A stretch of DNA of 64,000 bases from Pseudomonas hygromyciniae (lineage in GTDB: Bacteria > Pseudomonadota > Gammaproteobacteria > Pseudomonadales > Pseudomonadaceae): contig NZ_CP070506.1 in the NCBI RefSeq assembly GCF_016925675.1, positions 5,702,501 to 5,766,500 of the forward strand, written 5' to 3'. Of this stretch, positions 9,159 through 17,562 are shown piece after piece. The translations under genes were made by a program, and so were the position numbers. The notes under the pieces are model-generated. The model searched no databases and had not been told where the DNA came from. It saw only the letters and a list, made by a program, of their open reading frames with translations. Positions within the stretch are counted from its first letter, which is position 1. Each line of letters opens with the position of its first letter.

Positions 9159-10309
9159 ATGCCCTGGAACCAAGAGTCCCCCATGAACCAACGAATCAAA
9201 CTGGTCGCTGACTGGCTTTCTGGCAACTACACGAAAACCCAGTTGGCACACCGATTCAATGTGAGTCGGCCTACCGTCGATAAATGGATTGCCCGGCATG
9301 ACGGCGATTTGAAGTCGTTGTCCGAGCTCTCCCGACGACCTCATAACAGTCCAAACAAAACCGACGATGAGATCTTGGCCCGCGTGGTGGCCATGAAGGA
9401 AGCCCACGATAAATGGGGGCCGAAGAAGCTTCTCGAGCTATTGCGAATCGAGGATCCAACCATCACCTGGCCTGCCCCCAGCACGGCAGGGCAATGGCTT
9501 GATCGGCTTGGATTGGTCAGCAAACGGCGCTTCAAGCGTCGACACGGCACTTCCCACGCCCCAATGCGAGAAGCCAACGAGCCCAACAAGACGTGGTGTG
9601 CTGACTACAAAGGGCAGTTCAAGATGCTTAACGGGCAGATGTGCTTTCCTTTGACCGTGACTGACCACGCATCGCGCCTGATTCTGGCGTGCAGGGCCCA
9701 CCCCAAGATCATGACACAGCCTGTAAAACAGGCATTTGAGAGGCTTTTTTCAGGAATACGGCATGCCGCAAGTCATTCGTTCTGACAACGGTGTTCCATT
9801 TGCCTCTCCTGGTCTGGCAAGAATGTCTACATTGGCGGTTTGGTGGATCCGTCTGGGCATCTACCCCGAGCGAATCATGCCTGGAAGACCCGCGCAGAAC
9901 GGTCGCCACGAGCGAATGCACCGCAGCTTGAAATTCGAGTTGCCTTTAGGACGCGACTTGCTTGAGCAACAGCTGTTGCTGGAGCATTTCAGGAATGAAT
10001 TCAATTATATACGACCACACGAAGCGCTCGGCATGAAACGTCCGGGAGAGTTGTATGTGCCATCTACTCGGCCTTACCCCCGGATGCTTACCCGCCGTGG
10101 AATATCCGGCAGACATGCAGGTTCGAAGTGTCAGACAGGACGGCTCTATCTTGTGGAAGAACAAGCTGATATTTGTCAGCGAGGCTTTATCTGGAGAACG
10201 GATAGGGCTTAAAGAGGCTGAAGAGGATGTTTGGGATCTGTACCTATGTGACTATCCCTTAGGCAGACTTGGACGCGGCAAGAGCCGCATCCAAGCTTCA
10301 AATGTGTAA
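9159..10309 (+). pseudogene. IS481-family DDE transposase, two frameshifts
   Basis: Starts at the ATG at 9159 after a strong AGGAGGT (9143-9149). HTH region (KTQLAHRFNVSRPTVDKWIA), then the integrase core with the catalytic triad visible as CADYKG, RSDNGVPF and GRHERMHRS. The frame is broken twice. At a run of six T (9745-9750) ERLF loses frame, and the next frame continues FQEYGMPQV; five T would restore it. Near 10076-10090 PYPRM loses frame, and the following frame resumes LPAVEYPADMQVRSVRQDG. Each break fits a 1-nt insertion. The final stop (10307-10309) lies inside the inner right-end repeat. Transposition would need a helper in trans unless slippage rescues the frame. Confidence 0.88.
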
Positions 10310-10348
10310 ACGATGTCCCCGGTTTCAGATGTAAAGGATGTCTACGGT
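10305..10348 (-). repeat. Right terminal repeat of the IS (two tandem 19-bp units, inverted)
   Basis: TGTAAACGATGTCCCCGGT at 10305-10323 and TGTAAAGGATGTCTACGGT at 10330-10348, also 25 bp apart. The outer copy has diverged at three positions from the consensus, a sign of age. Confidence 0.85.
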
Positions 10349-10354
10349 TCTACA

Positions 10355-10420
10355 CACCTGTCCGGCATCATTCGTAAGAATAATCCCGACATTTGGACGG
10401 AAACCATCGGGGTCGATCAC
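10355..10420 (-). pseudogene. rppH: rppH, 5' part (first 22 codons)
   Basis: GTG start at 10420 with GAGG upstream; encodes [20 protein letters not shown] then QV, the conserved N-terminus of RppH. After Val22 the frame runs into the IS (TGT AGA ACC). The native rppH promoter should lie between 10421 and 10563, shared divergently with the HAD gene. Confidence 0.9.
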
Positions 10421-10563
10421 GGCAACAACCTCGCAAACGCATGTCGCCGCATTGTTCCACAAAGCTTGTTGCAGCGGCAACGAGGCTGCTTACCTTATGT
10501 GCACTCTTGTGAAAAGACCGTATTCTGGACGCCTTTTTACAGACTTTTCAGCGAGTAACCGCA

Positions 10564-11220
10564 ATGCGCCTGGCTTTATTCGACTTGGACAACACGCTTT
10601 TGGGCGGCGACAGTGACCACGCCTGGGGTGATTACCTGTGTGAGCGCGGCATCCTCGATGCCGTTGCCTACAAGACCCGCAACGACGAGTTCTACCAGGA
10701 TTACCTGGCCGGCAAGCTGGACAATGCCGCGTACCTGAACTTCAGCCTGGAAATCCTCGGCCGTACCGAGATGGCCCAACTCGACGAATGGCACCGCGAC
10801 TTCATGCGCGACTGCATCGAACCGCTGATGCTGCCCAAGGCGGCTGAACTGCTGGCCAAGCACCGCGCCGCCGGTGACACGCTGGTCATCATCACCGCCA
10901 CCAACCGCTTTGTCACCGCGCCGATTGCCGCACGCTTGGGGGTTGAAACCCTGATCGCCACCGAGTGTGAGATGGCCGATGGCCGCTACACTGGGCGCAG
11001 CACGGATGTTCCGTGCTTTCGCGAGGGCAAGGTGACGCGCTTGAATCGGTGGCTGGAAGAGACCGGGTATAGCCTGCAAGACAGCTATTTCTACAGCGAT
11101 TCGATGAATGACCTGCCGCTGCTGGAGCAGGTGACTCATGCGGTGGCGGTGGATCCGGATGCGAACCTGCGGGCCGAGGCCCAGAAGCGTGGATGGCCGG
11201 TAATCAGCCTGCGCGGCTGA
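10564..11220 (+). CDS. HAD-IB family phosphatase (SerB-like)
   Basis: 218-aa HAD-superfamily hydrolase. Motif I is [16 protein letters not shown] near the N-terminus with two catalytic aspartates; motif II is the IITAT segment ([11 protein letters not shown]); motifs III/IV are REGKVTRL and [13 protein letters not shown]. This pattern is the HAD-IB class that includes phosphoserine phosphatase and CicA. The substrate cannot be read from the sequence. The start is the first ATG, 3 bp after the TAA of an upstream untranslated frame. It is divergent from rppH; ilvA follows on the other strand. Confidence 0.92.
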   Translation: MRLALFDLDNTLLGGDSDHAWGDYLCERGILDAVAYKTRNDEFYQDYLAGKLDNAAYLNFSLEILGRTEMAQLDEWHRDFMRDCIEPLMLPKAAELLAKHRAAGDTLVIITATNRFVTAPIAARLGVETLIATECEMADGRYTGRSTDVPCFREGKVTRLNRWLEETGYSLQDSYFYSDSMNDLPLLEQVTHAVAVDPDANLRAEAQKRGWPVISLRG

Positions 11221-11226
11221 TCACGC

Positions 11227-11310
11227 CTTCGCGAGCAAGCCCGCTCCCACACTCAACCGAGTTCCACCTTTGGAATGCGGTCGAGTGTGGGAGCGGGCTT
11301 GCTCGCGAAT
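11227..11310. repeat. Head-out REP pair with a structured spacer
   Basis: The arms are in reverse order to most copies: CTTCGCGAGCAAGCCCGCTC first, GAGCGGGCTTGCTCGCGAA last. The complementarity runs on into the spacer (CACACTCAACCG / CGGTCGAGTGTG), giving one long hairpin with a small loop. The element at 45068 has the same plan. Confidence 0.88.
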
Positions 11311-11332
11311 GAGGCCAACTCGGTCTCAAGTG

Positions 11333-11746
11333 TTAAACAGGCTTGGCCCCCATCAACCCGGCAATCGCCACAAACCCCACCAGACTGACAATCGCCAGAG
11401 CCAGGGTGAACTTCGCACTGCCCGTACCGCCCAACCGCAGGCGATTGAGGCGCACCACCAGCCAGAACCAGGCCAGCGCCGCCACGGTGTAGATCACGCT
11501 GGAGCCCAGGATCCACGTCTGCCCCAATGGCCAGCCGATCAGGTGCACCAGCCACCAGCCGGTGAAGGGCATGCTCACCAGGCTTACGCCCATCAACAAC
11601 CACACAAACAGCCATGGCCGTTGCAATGTAATCGCCGGCCCGGCTGCGCGCTTGCGCCAGCTCAGCACCGCCAGGGCCAGGCCGCTGGCCAATAGCAGTA
11701 CCGTTGCCACCATGTGGATGGTCTTGAGGGTTGTCAGATATTCCAT
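11333..11746 (-). CDS. DUF2269-type integral membrane protein
   Basis: 137-aa protein with four hydrophobic segments (MVATVLLLASGLALAVLSW; LFVWLLMGVSLVSMPFTGWW; ILGSSVIYTVAALAWFWLVV; FTLALAIVSLVGFVAIAGLM). It starts MEYLTTLKTIHMV, with the histidine in the first helix, and resembles the DUF2269 family of small four-helix membrane proteins. Function is unknown. It lies 40 bp downstream of ilvA on the same strand and may be co-transcribed. Confidence 0.85.
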   Translation of the reverse strand: MEYLTTLKTIHMVATVLLLASGLALAVLSWRKRAAGPAITLQRPWLFVWLLMGVSLVSMPFTGWWLVHLIGWPLGQTWILGSSVIYTVAALAWFWLVVRLNRLRLGGTGSAKFTLALAIVSLVGFVAIAGLMGAKPV

Positions 11747-11786
11747 GCTCTTGATTCCTTAAAGGCCGCCCAATCAGCGTAGTCGC

Positions 11787-13301
11787 TCAACCGAGGAACA
11801 GTTGATAGGCCGGGTTGTCACTTTCATCCCAATACGGGTAGCCAATGGCTTCCAGCGCCGCCGGCACCAGGTGCCGCTCGTTGGCTGGCACTTGCAGCCC
11901 CGCGACCACCCGGCCGTCAGCCGCGCCGTGGTTGCGATAGTGGAACATCGAGATGTTCCAGCGACCGCCCAATTTGTTAAGAAAGTTGAACAAGGCTCCC
12001 GGGCGCTCCGGGAATTCGAAACGGAACACCACTTCATTGCTGACATGCGCCGCATGCCCGCCGACCATATGGCGGATATGCAGCTTGGCCAGCTCGTTCT
12101 CGGTCAAGTCCAGCACCGGGAAACCCTGCTCGGTCAGGCTGGCAATCAGTGCGCTGCGCGGGTCGGTTTCCGGGTGGGTCTGCACCCCGACAAAAATGTG
12201 CGCCTCGCTGCCGGAGTGGTAGCGGTAGTTGAATTCGGTGATCTGGCGCTTGCCCACGGCCTCGCAAAAGGCCTTGAAGCTGCCTGGGCGCTCGGGGATG
12301 GTCACGGCGATGATCGCTTCACGGCCTTCGCCCAACTCGGCGCGCTCGGCCACATGGCGCAGGCGGTCGAAGTTGACGTTGGCCCCGGAATCAATGGCAA
12401 CAAAGGTCTGGCCGCTGACGCCACGGGTCTCCACGTACTTCTTGATCCCGGCCACGCCCAAGGCCCCTGCTGGCTCGGTGATGGAGCGGGTGTCGTCGTA
12501 GATATCCTTGATTGCCGCGCAGATTTCATCGGTGCTGACGGTGATCACTTCATCGACATAGTCTTTGCAGATATCGAACGTGTGCTGGCCGATCTGCGCC
12601 ACCGCCACGCCATCGGCAAAGATCCCCACGGCTGGCAGCACCACGCGCTCGCCCGCGGCCATGGCGGCTTGCAGGCAGTTGGAGTCGTCCGGCTCGACGC
12701 CGATGATCTTGATCTCCGGGCGCAGGTACTTCACGTACGCGGCGATACCGGCGATCAGGCCGCCGCCGCCCACCGGGACGAAAATCGCGTCCAGCGGCCC
12801 CGGATGCTGGCGCAGGATCTCCATCGCCACGGTGCCCTGCCCGGCAATGGTGTGCGGATCATCGTAGGGGTGAATGTAGACGTAGCCTTTTTCATCGACC
12901 AGCTTCAGCGAATACGCCAGCGCTTCCGGGAAGGAGTCACCGTGCAGCACCACTTTGCCGCCACGGGAGCGCACGCCTTCAACCTTGATTTCCGGGGTGG
13001 TCTTGGGCATCACGATCGTGGCCTTGACCCCCAGCACCTTGGCCGCCAGGGCCAGGCCCTGGGCATGGTTGCCGGCCGAGGCGGTGACCACGCCACGTGC
13101 GCGCTCTTCGGCAGTCAGTTGGGTCAGCTTGTTGTACGCACCGCGAATCTTGAAGGAAAACACCGGCTGCAAGTCTTCGCGCTTGAGCCAGACCTTGTTG
13201 CCCAGGCGCTCGGAGAGCTGGCGGGCGGTCTGCAACGGGGTTTCCACGGCAACGTCGTAAACGCGCGAGGTGAGGATCTTTTTGACGTACTGTTCGAGCA
13301 T
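11787..13301 (-). CDS. ilvA: Threonine ammonia-lyase, biosynthetic
   Basis: PLP enzyme that converts threonine to 2-oxobutanoate, the first step to isoleucine. 504 aa, the usual length for the allosteric two-ACT form. The PLP lysine is K51 in [14 protein letters not shown]; the glycine-rich phosphate loop is [12 protein letters not shown]. Residues from about 330 form two ACT-like domains ([20 protein letters not shown] and [20 protein letters not shown]), expected to bind isoleucine and valine. It is divergent from rpiA (137 bp between starts). Confidence 0.97.
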   Translation of the reverse strand: MLEQYVKKILTSRVYDVAVETPLQTARQLSERLGNKVWLKREDLQPVFSFKIRGAYNKLTQLTAEERARGVVTASAGNHAQGLALAAKVLGVKATIVMPKTTPEIKVEGVRSRGGKVVLHGDSFPEALAYSLKLVDEKGYVYIHPYDDPHTIAGQGTVAMEILRQHPGPLDAIFVPVGGGGLIAGIAAYVKYLRPEIKIIGVEPDDSNCLQAAMAAGERVVLPAVGIFADGVAVAQIGQHTFDICKDYVDEVITVSTDEICAAIKDIYDDTRSITEPAGALGVAGIKKYVETRGVSGQTFVAIDSGANVNFDRLRHVAERAELGEGREAIIAVTIPERPGSFKAFCEAVGKRQITEFNYRYHSGSEAHIFVGVQTHPETDPRSALIASLTEQGFPVLDLTENELAKLHIRHMVGGHAAHVSNEVVFRFEFPERPGALFNFLNKLGGRWNISMFHYRNHGAADGRVVAGLQVPANERHLVPAALEAIGYPYWDESDNPAYQLFLG

Positions 13302-13438
13302 CGGAAAGCATCACTGGGCGGGTTGGGCAGGGGCCGAGGAGTCTAACCCGGCTTTTGGCCGGACGACCACACGAATCCAGAGGTTTTGTTGGGTTATACT
13401 CGCGCCCCTCTTTACTCCCCGCCCGTTCCGGAGCCCGC

Positions 13439-14110
13439 ATGACCCAGGATCAACTCAAACAGGCAGTGGCCCAGGCCGCCGTCGATTTAATCCTTCCTAA
13501 ACTCGACGATAAAAGCATCGTCGGTGTTGGCACCGGCTCCACTGCCAATTGCTTTATCGACGCGCTGGCCCAGCACAAGGGCGCGTTCGACGGCGCCGTG
13601 GCCAGTTCCGAAGCCACCGCCGCGCGCCTCAAGGGCCATGGCATTCCGGTGTACGAGCTCAATACCGTGAGCGACCTGGAGTTCTACATCGACGGCGCCG
13701 ATGAAAGCGACGAGCACCTGAACCTGATCAAGGGCGGCGGCGCAGCCCTGACCCGCGAGAAAATCGTCGCGGCCGTGGCCAAGACCTTTATCTGCATCGC
13801 CGACGCCAGCAAACTGGTGCCGGTGCTGGGCAACTTCCCGCTGCCAGTCGAAGTAATCCCCATGGCCCGCAGTCACGTGGCCCGCGAGCTGGTAAAACTG
13901 GGCGGCGACCCGGTGTACCGCGAAGGCGTGCTGACCGACAACGGCAACATCATCCTTGATGTGTTCAACATGCAGATCACCAACCCAGTGGAGCTGGAGA
14001 CCCAGATCAATGCGATCGTCGGCGTGGTCACCAACGGGTTGTTCGCCGCGCGCCGTGCGGATGTGCTGCTGCTGGGCACCAGTGAAGGCGTGAAAACCCT
14101 CAAGGCCTAA
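13439..14110 (+). CDS. rpiA: Ribose-5-phosphate isomerase A
   Basis: Interconverts ribose-5-P and ribulose-5-P in the pentose phosphate pathway. 223 aa. Conserved motifs: [16 protein letters not shown] (phosphate loop), [38 protein letters not shown] with the catalytic aspartates, and [10 protein letters not shown] with the catalytic glutamate. The ATG at 13439 begins MTQDQLKQ as in other members; a frame opening 84 bp earlier overlaps the promoter, where TATACT (13395-13400) is a likely -10. Confidence 0.97.
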   Translation: MTQDQLKQAVAQAAVDLILPKLDDKSIVGVGTGSTANCFIDALAQHKGAFDGAVASSEATAARLKGHGIPVYELNTVSDLEFYIDGADESDEHLNLIKGGGAALTREKIVAAVAKTFICIADASKLVPVLGNFPLPVEVIPMARSHVARELVKLGGDPVYREGVLTDNGNIILDVFNMQITNPVELETQINAIVGVVTNGLFAARRADVLLLGTSEGVKTLKA

Positions 14111-14126
14111 GTACACGCAGAACCCC

Positions 14127-14215
14127 TGTGGGAGCGGGCTTGCTCGCGAATGCGGTGTGTCAGCCAGCAGTTCGGTGACTGGCACACCGCATTCGCGAGC
14201 AAGCCCGCTCCCACA
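14127..14215. repeat. REPIN downstream of rpiA
   Basis: TGTGGGAGCGGGCTTGCTCG arm, spacer with its own inverted stretch (GCGGTGTGTCAG ... CTGGCACACCGC), and inverted right arm ending CTCCCACA. Confidence 0.92.
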
Positions 14216-14473
14216 TTTTTTTGACCGCGCTCCGCTCAATGGACATGTAACAAAAACGCTACTTTTCGCAGCAGCCTCTCCCCCGCCCGCCCCAATTTGT
14301 GCGCCAGGTCACGGCATCTACCGCCGTATCTGGTATCCAATCCGTTACAACTTATAGCCAGGCGACCCTCACTTCCAACAACGCGCCAATTTGCGACCGT
14401 CCCACGGAATGAGGCGCGCATTGTGCAATCGGTCCCACCGAACAACTCCCTTAACCACCTCAAGGAAGACCTT
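14216..14473 (+). other. Intergenic region upstream of the M28-autotransporter gene
   Basis: 258 bp between the REPIN and the GTG start. The frame stays open across it, but it lacks coding character or similarity, and the signal peptide starts only at 14474. It presumably holds the promoter; no clear -35/-10 pair stood out. Confidence 0.5.
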
Positions 14474-16420
14474 GTGATCAAGCCCCTAGCTCTCGCTGTC
14501 AGCGTTGCCTGTGCCCTGCTGTCGACTCAGTCCCATGCCTACGACTACGGCGAGCACGCCAATATCACCCTGGAAAAGCTGATCACCGACTACCCCGGCC
14601 GCTACCGAGGCACGGCCAACTTCGCCGGGGCCGCCGACTGGATGCAGAGCCAGATGGGCAGCGCCTATAACATCAGCCGCCAGGACTTCACCTGGAATGG
14701 CGGCAGCCGCGCCTCGCAGAACGTCGTGGCCTACGCCGCCGGCACCAAACCGCAATACGTGGTGATTGGCGCGCACTTCGATACCTATTTTGGCCGCCCG
14801 ACCCTGCAAGGCCTGGACGACAACGGCTCCGGCGCCAGTGTGCTGACCGAAGTGGCGAAGAACCTAGGTGGCCTGCAACTGGAAAACGGCTTGCAAATCG
14901 TCGGCTTCGGCGCCGAAGAGGAAGGCCTGCGCGGTTCCCGGGCATTTGTCGATTCGCTGAGCGCCAGCCAGCGCGCCAATATGCTGGCCATGATCAACCT
15001 CGACAGCCTGATCACCGGCGACATGATGTACGCCCACGCCGGCCAGAACAGCACCGCCAACCCGGCCCTGGCGTCGTTGCGCGAGCACACGTTCCAGATC
15101 GCCAAGGAATTGAACATCAACCTGTTCACCAACCCCGGCCTGGACGCGCAATACCCCGCCGGCACCGGTTGCTGCAGTGATGGCGAAGCCTTCGAGGCGC
15201 TGAATATCCCGATCCTGTATATCGAAGCCACCAACTGGGAACTGGGCGACCTGGACGGCTACACCCAGACCGACAACCCGGCGATCCCCGGCGGCTCGAC
15301 CTGGCACGACCCCAATGAAGACAACAAGACCGTCCTGACCAATGCTTTCGGCCAGGAACGCATCGACCAGCGCCTGCGCGACTATTCACGCCTGCTCAGC
15401 CGCCTGGTGCTGGAGCTGACCAATGCCGACTTAATGGCCTCCACCACCTCCGGCGGCGCGGTTGCGCGCAATATGCAGGACAACCTGCAGCGCCAGCACC
15501 AAGCCATGGTGCGCCTGCATGACCGCCGCTGGCTGACGTTGCAATCGGCCAGCCGTGAAGTGGGCACCTTCGATGGCGAGATCGGCGTGGACGGCGAGTA
15601 CAACCCGGATAGCGGCTTCGACACCGCTCCAAACCCCGAGGCGCGGCGCCTGGGCCTGCACGCCCTGGGCGACTATCAACTGAGCAGCAGCCTGAATATC
15701 GGTGCCAGCCTGAGCTACCTCAACGGGCGCGACAAACTGGAGCACCGTGGCAAGCTGGAAAGCGACACCTGGCAAGCCGCAGTCTATGCCTTGTTGAACG
15801 ATGGCGGCCCGACCTGGCTGGCCGGCGACCTGAGCGTGGGCCACAGCAGCTTTGACTCAAAACGCAACCTGGTGATCCAGGCCAATGGCGGCCCCGTGCT
15901 GCTTAACCAGCAACTGACTGGCGAGACCGATGCCTTGTCCCTGGGCGCCCGCGTGCTCGGCGGCTATGACTTCGACCTGGGTGCGATCAAGACCGGGCCG
16001 TTTGCCGGGCTGGATTACAGCCACTCGCGCATCGACAAGTTCCACGAGAAGCAGAACCTGCGCACGGCCCTTGAATATGAAGAACAGTCCTTCGATTCCC
16101 TGGAAGCCAGCCTCGGCTGGCGCGTGCGCGGCGCCGTGGCCCTGCCTTACGGCCTGAGCCTGATGCCCTACGGCGACATCGCCTGGGTCAAGGAACTGGC
16201 CGACGGTCGCCTGGACAACCTCGATCTGACCGCCCGCGCCGATGGCCAGGCCCGTACCGCACGCCTGGGTTCAGTCGACAAGAGCTTTGGCCGCGCACAG
16301 GTCGGCAGCCAATTGGCGATCACCCCGCAGCTTGGGGTGTACGCCGAAGTGAACGGCCGCCTGGGCCACGCCGAAGGCAGCCAGACCGGCTACTCCCTGG
16401 GCGTACAGTGGATGTTCTGA
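14474..16420 (+). CDS. Secreted M28-family metallopeptidase with C-terminal autotransporter barrel
   Basis: 648 aa. The GTG at 14474 follows AAGGAAG and starts a signal peptide (IKPLALAVSVACALLSTQSHA, cleaved before YDYGEH). Residues about 25-330 are an M28 zinc aminopeptidase domain with the expected ligands: H near 101 (GAHFDTYF), D near 115 (GLDDNGSG), the catalytic E pair (GAEEEG, near 150), D (INLDSLITGD) and H near 278 (TWHDPNED). CC in GTGCCSDGEAF may form a disulfide. After a helical linker (about 345-385) the last 260 residues alternate like an outer-membrane barrel and end in W-M-F, the type V secretion signature. It should therefore be a surface-displayed or self-released exopeptidase. 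The longer upstream frame was rejected because it would bury the signal peptide. Confidence 0.9.
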   Translation: MIKPLALAVSVACALLSTQSHAYDYGEHANITLEKLITDYPGRYRGTANFAGAADWMQSQMGSAYNISRQDFTWNGGSRASQNVVAYAAGTKPQYVVIGAHFDTYFGRPTLQGLDDNGSGASVLTEVAKNLGGLQLENGLQIVGFGAEEEGLRGSRAFVDSLSASQRANMLAMINLDSLITGDMMYAHAGQNSTANPALASLREHTFQIAKELNINLFTNPGLDAQYPAGTGCCSDGEAFEALNIPILYIEATNWELGDLDGYTQTDNPAIPGGSTWHDPNEDNKTVLTNAFGQERIDQRLRDYSRLLSRLVLELTNADLMASTTSGGAVARNMQDNLQRQHQAMVRLHDRRWLTLQSASREVGTFDGEIGVDGEYNPDSGFDTAPNPEARRLGLHALGDYQLSSSLNIGASLSYLNGRDKLEHRGKLESDTWQAAVYALLNDGGPTWLAGDLSVGHSSFDSKRNLVIQANGGPVLLNQQLTGETDALSLGARVLGGYDFDLGAIKTGPFAGLDYSHSRIDKFHEKQNLRTALEYEEQSFDSLEASLGWRVRGAVALPYGLSLMPYGDIAWVKELADGRLDNLDLTARADGQARTARLGSVDKSFGRAQVGSQLAITPQLGVYAEVNGRLGHAEGSQTGYSLGVQWMF

Positions 16421-16424
16421 TCCT

Positions 16425-16524
16425 GGTAGGAGCGAGCTTGCTCGCGAAAAACTCAAGAACACCGCGTTCAACCAGACACAACGCGTTGGCGTTGACGTTC
16501 TTCGCGAGCAAGCTCGCTCCTACA
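16425..16524. repeat. REPIN of the TAGGAGCGAGC subfamily
   Basis: GGTAGGAGCGAGCTTGCTCG ... GCGAGCAAGCTCGCTCCTAC. Its right end supplies the TAG stop of the following minus-strand gene (16520-16522). Its centre matches the copies at 6262 and 25598. Confidence 0.9.
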
Positions 16525-17440
16525 GTGGGTCGGTTTTCTTCTTGAAGACGTAGAACAGGTTCGGCTCACTGACCAGGTACAGCGTGCCCTCGTCATCCAT
16601 GGCAATACCCTCGGCCTGGGGCACGCGCTTCTTCAGGCCATGGCGCCCCTTGAGCAGTGACAGGCTGCTCAAGGGCCGACCGTCGATATCCAATTCCAGC
16701 ACCAGATACGACTCATCGGACAGCGCCAGCAAGTGGCCGCTGCGCTCATCGTATTGCAGGCTGGACAGGTCGCGCACAAACAGCCCAGCATCGCGCCGGG
16801 GGTTGTTGACGACATGGACCGAGTAGGTTTTTTCGGGTTTGAAATGCGGAAACCCATGCACTTCGTAGATCAGCATCGGATCCCGCTCCTTGGCGACAAA
16901 CAGGCGCTTGCCCACCGAGTCATAGGCCAGCCCTTCAAACCCTTTATTGCCTTTGAGGTGCACACCCAAGGTCATCTGCTCGGCGTCCGCCGCGTCGAGG
17001 AACTGCGTGTCGTCCTCCAGGTGGATCTTGATCAAGCGCTGCTGGCGTTCATCGCTGACCACATAAGTGTTCTCGCTGATGAACTCCACCGCTTCGGCAT
17101 CGCCAAAACCCACCAGGTTGATACGCCGCAGGATCTTGCCGTCCAGGGACAGCTCGACCAGTTCGGCGTTTTGGTTGGTCACGGTAAACAGACTCTTACG
17201 CACCGGATCGAAGGTCAGTGCCGACACATCATCGTCCAGGCCGTCGATCACCTGGGCTTCCAGTACCACTTGATAGTCCGCCAGGCCAATGGATCGTTCG
17301 TCCACCGGCTGGCGCCAGGTCTGCCAGTTAAACCAGGCACGCTCGAATAAACGAAATTGCTGGGCGACCACGCCCACGGCAACCAGGGCGATCAACAACA
17401 GGATAAACAGGGCGGGTTTAGGGCGGGCAAATCGGCGCAT
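16520..17440 (-). CDS. SdiA-regulated-domain (YjiK-like) membrane-anchored protein, copy 1
   Basis: 306 aa from the ATG at 17440 (RRFARPKPALFILLLIALVA forms an N-terminal signal anchor); a TTG 30 bp upstream is an alternative, and neither has a good ribosome site. The periplasmic remainder is a beta-propeller-like SdiA-regulated domain: DVSALTFDPVRKSLFTVTNQ, VGFGDAEAVEFISENTYVVS, KGNKGFEGLAYDSVGKRLFV, RDLSSLQYDERSGHLLALSD, PQAEGIAMDDEGTLYLVSEP. Function is unknown. Its paralogue lies immediately upstream on the same strand (17563-18489), pointing to a tandem duplication. The stop codon lies in the adjacent REPIN. Confidence 0.85.
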   Translation of the reverse strand: MRRFARPKPALFILLLIALVAVGVVAQQFRLFERAWFNWQTWRQPVDERSIGLADYQVVLEAQVIDGLDDDVSALTFDPVRKSLFTVTNQNAELVELSLDGKILRRINLVGFGDAEAVEFISENTYVVSDERQQRLIKIHLEDDTQFLDAADAEQMTLGVHLKGNKGFEGLAYDSVGKRLFVAKERDPMLIYEVHGFPHFKPEKTYSVHVVNNPRRDAGLFVRDLSSLQYDERSGHLLALSDESYLVLELDIDGRPLSSLSLLKGRHGLKKRVPQAEGIAMDDEGTLYLVSEPNLFYVFKKKTDPL

Positions 17441-17562
17441 GGGGGGCTGGCTCAAAGTCAAAACTGGCAAATAAATATCACAGCCATCTGAATTTAAACT
17501 TAAACGCAGCGCAGTGTCTGGGGAATGCCGCGCAGAGAGAAGAGTCCGACGTAATCAATCGG

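Larger units (their letters stand above)
9076..10354 (+). mobile_element. IS481-family insertion sequence inside rppH, transposase decayed
   Basis: An element of about 1.28 kb with inverted ends, each carrying two copies of an ACCGGGGACATCGTTTACA-type repeat spaced 25 bp apart. It encodes one DDE transposase of the IS481 type on the plus strand, opposite to rppH. Both flanks keep the rppH GTG (Val22) codon (CAC at 9073-9075 and 10355-10357), consistent with a target duplication of at least 3 bp. The exact tips are uncertain by a few bases because the outermost bases of the two ends do not match cleanly. Confidence 0.88.

Noticed and set aside
9745..9750. Programmed frameshift producing a fused transposase
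   Set aside because: IS481-type elements normally have a single frame. The shift needed is +1, not the usual -1, and a second unrelated frameshift follows, so mutation is more likely. Slippage at the T run is not excluded.
14297..14473. N-terminal extension of the M28-autotransporter protein
   Set aside because: It would place 59 residues before a clear signal peptide; the GTG at 14474 has a good ribosome site.
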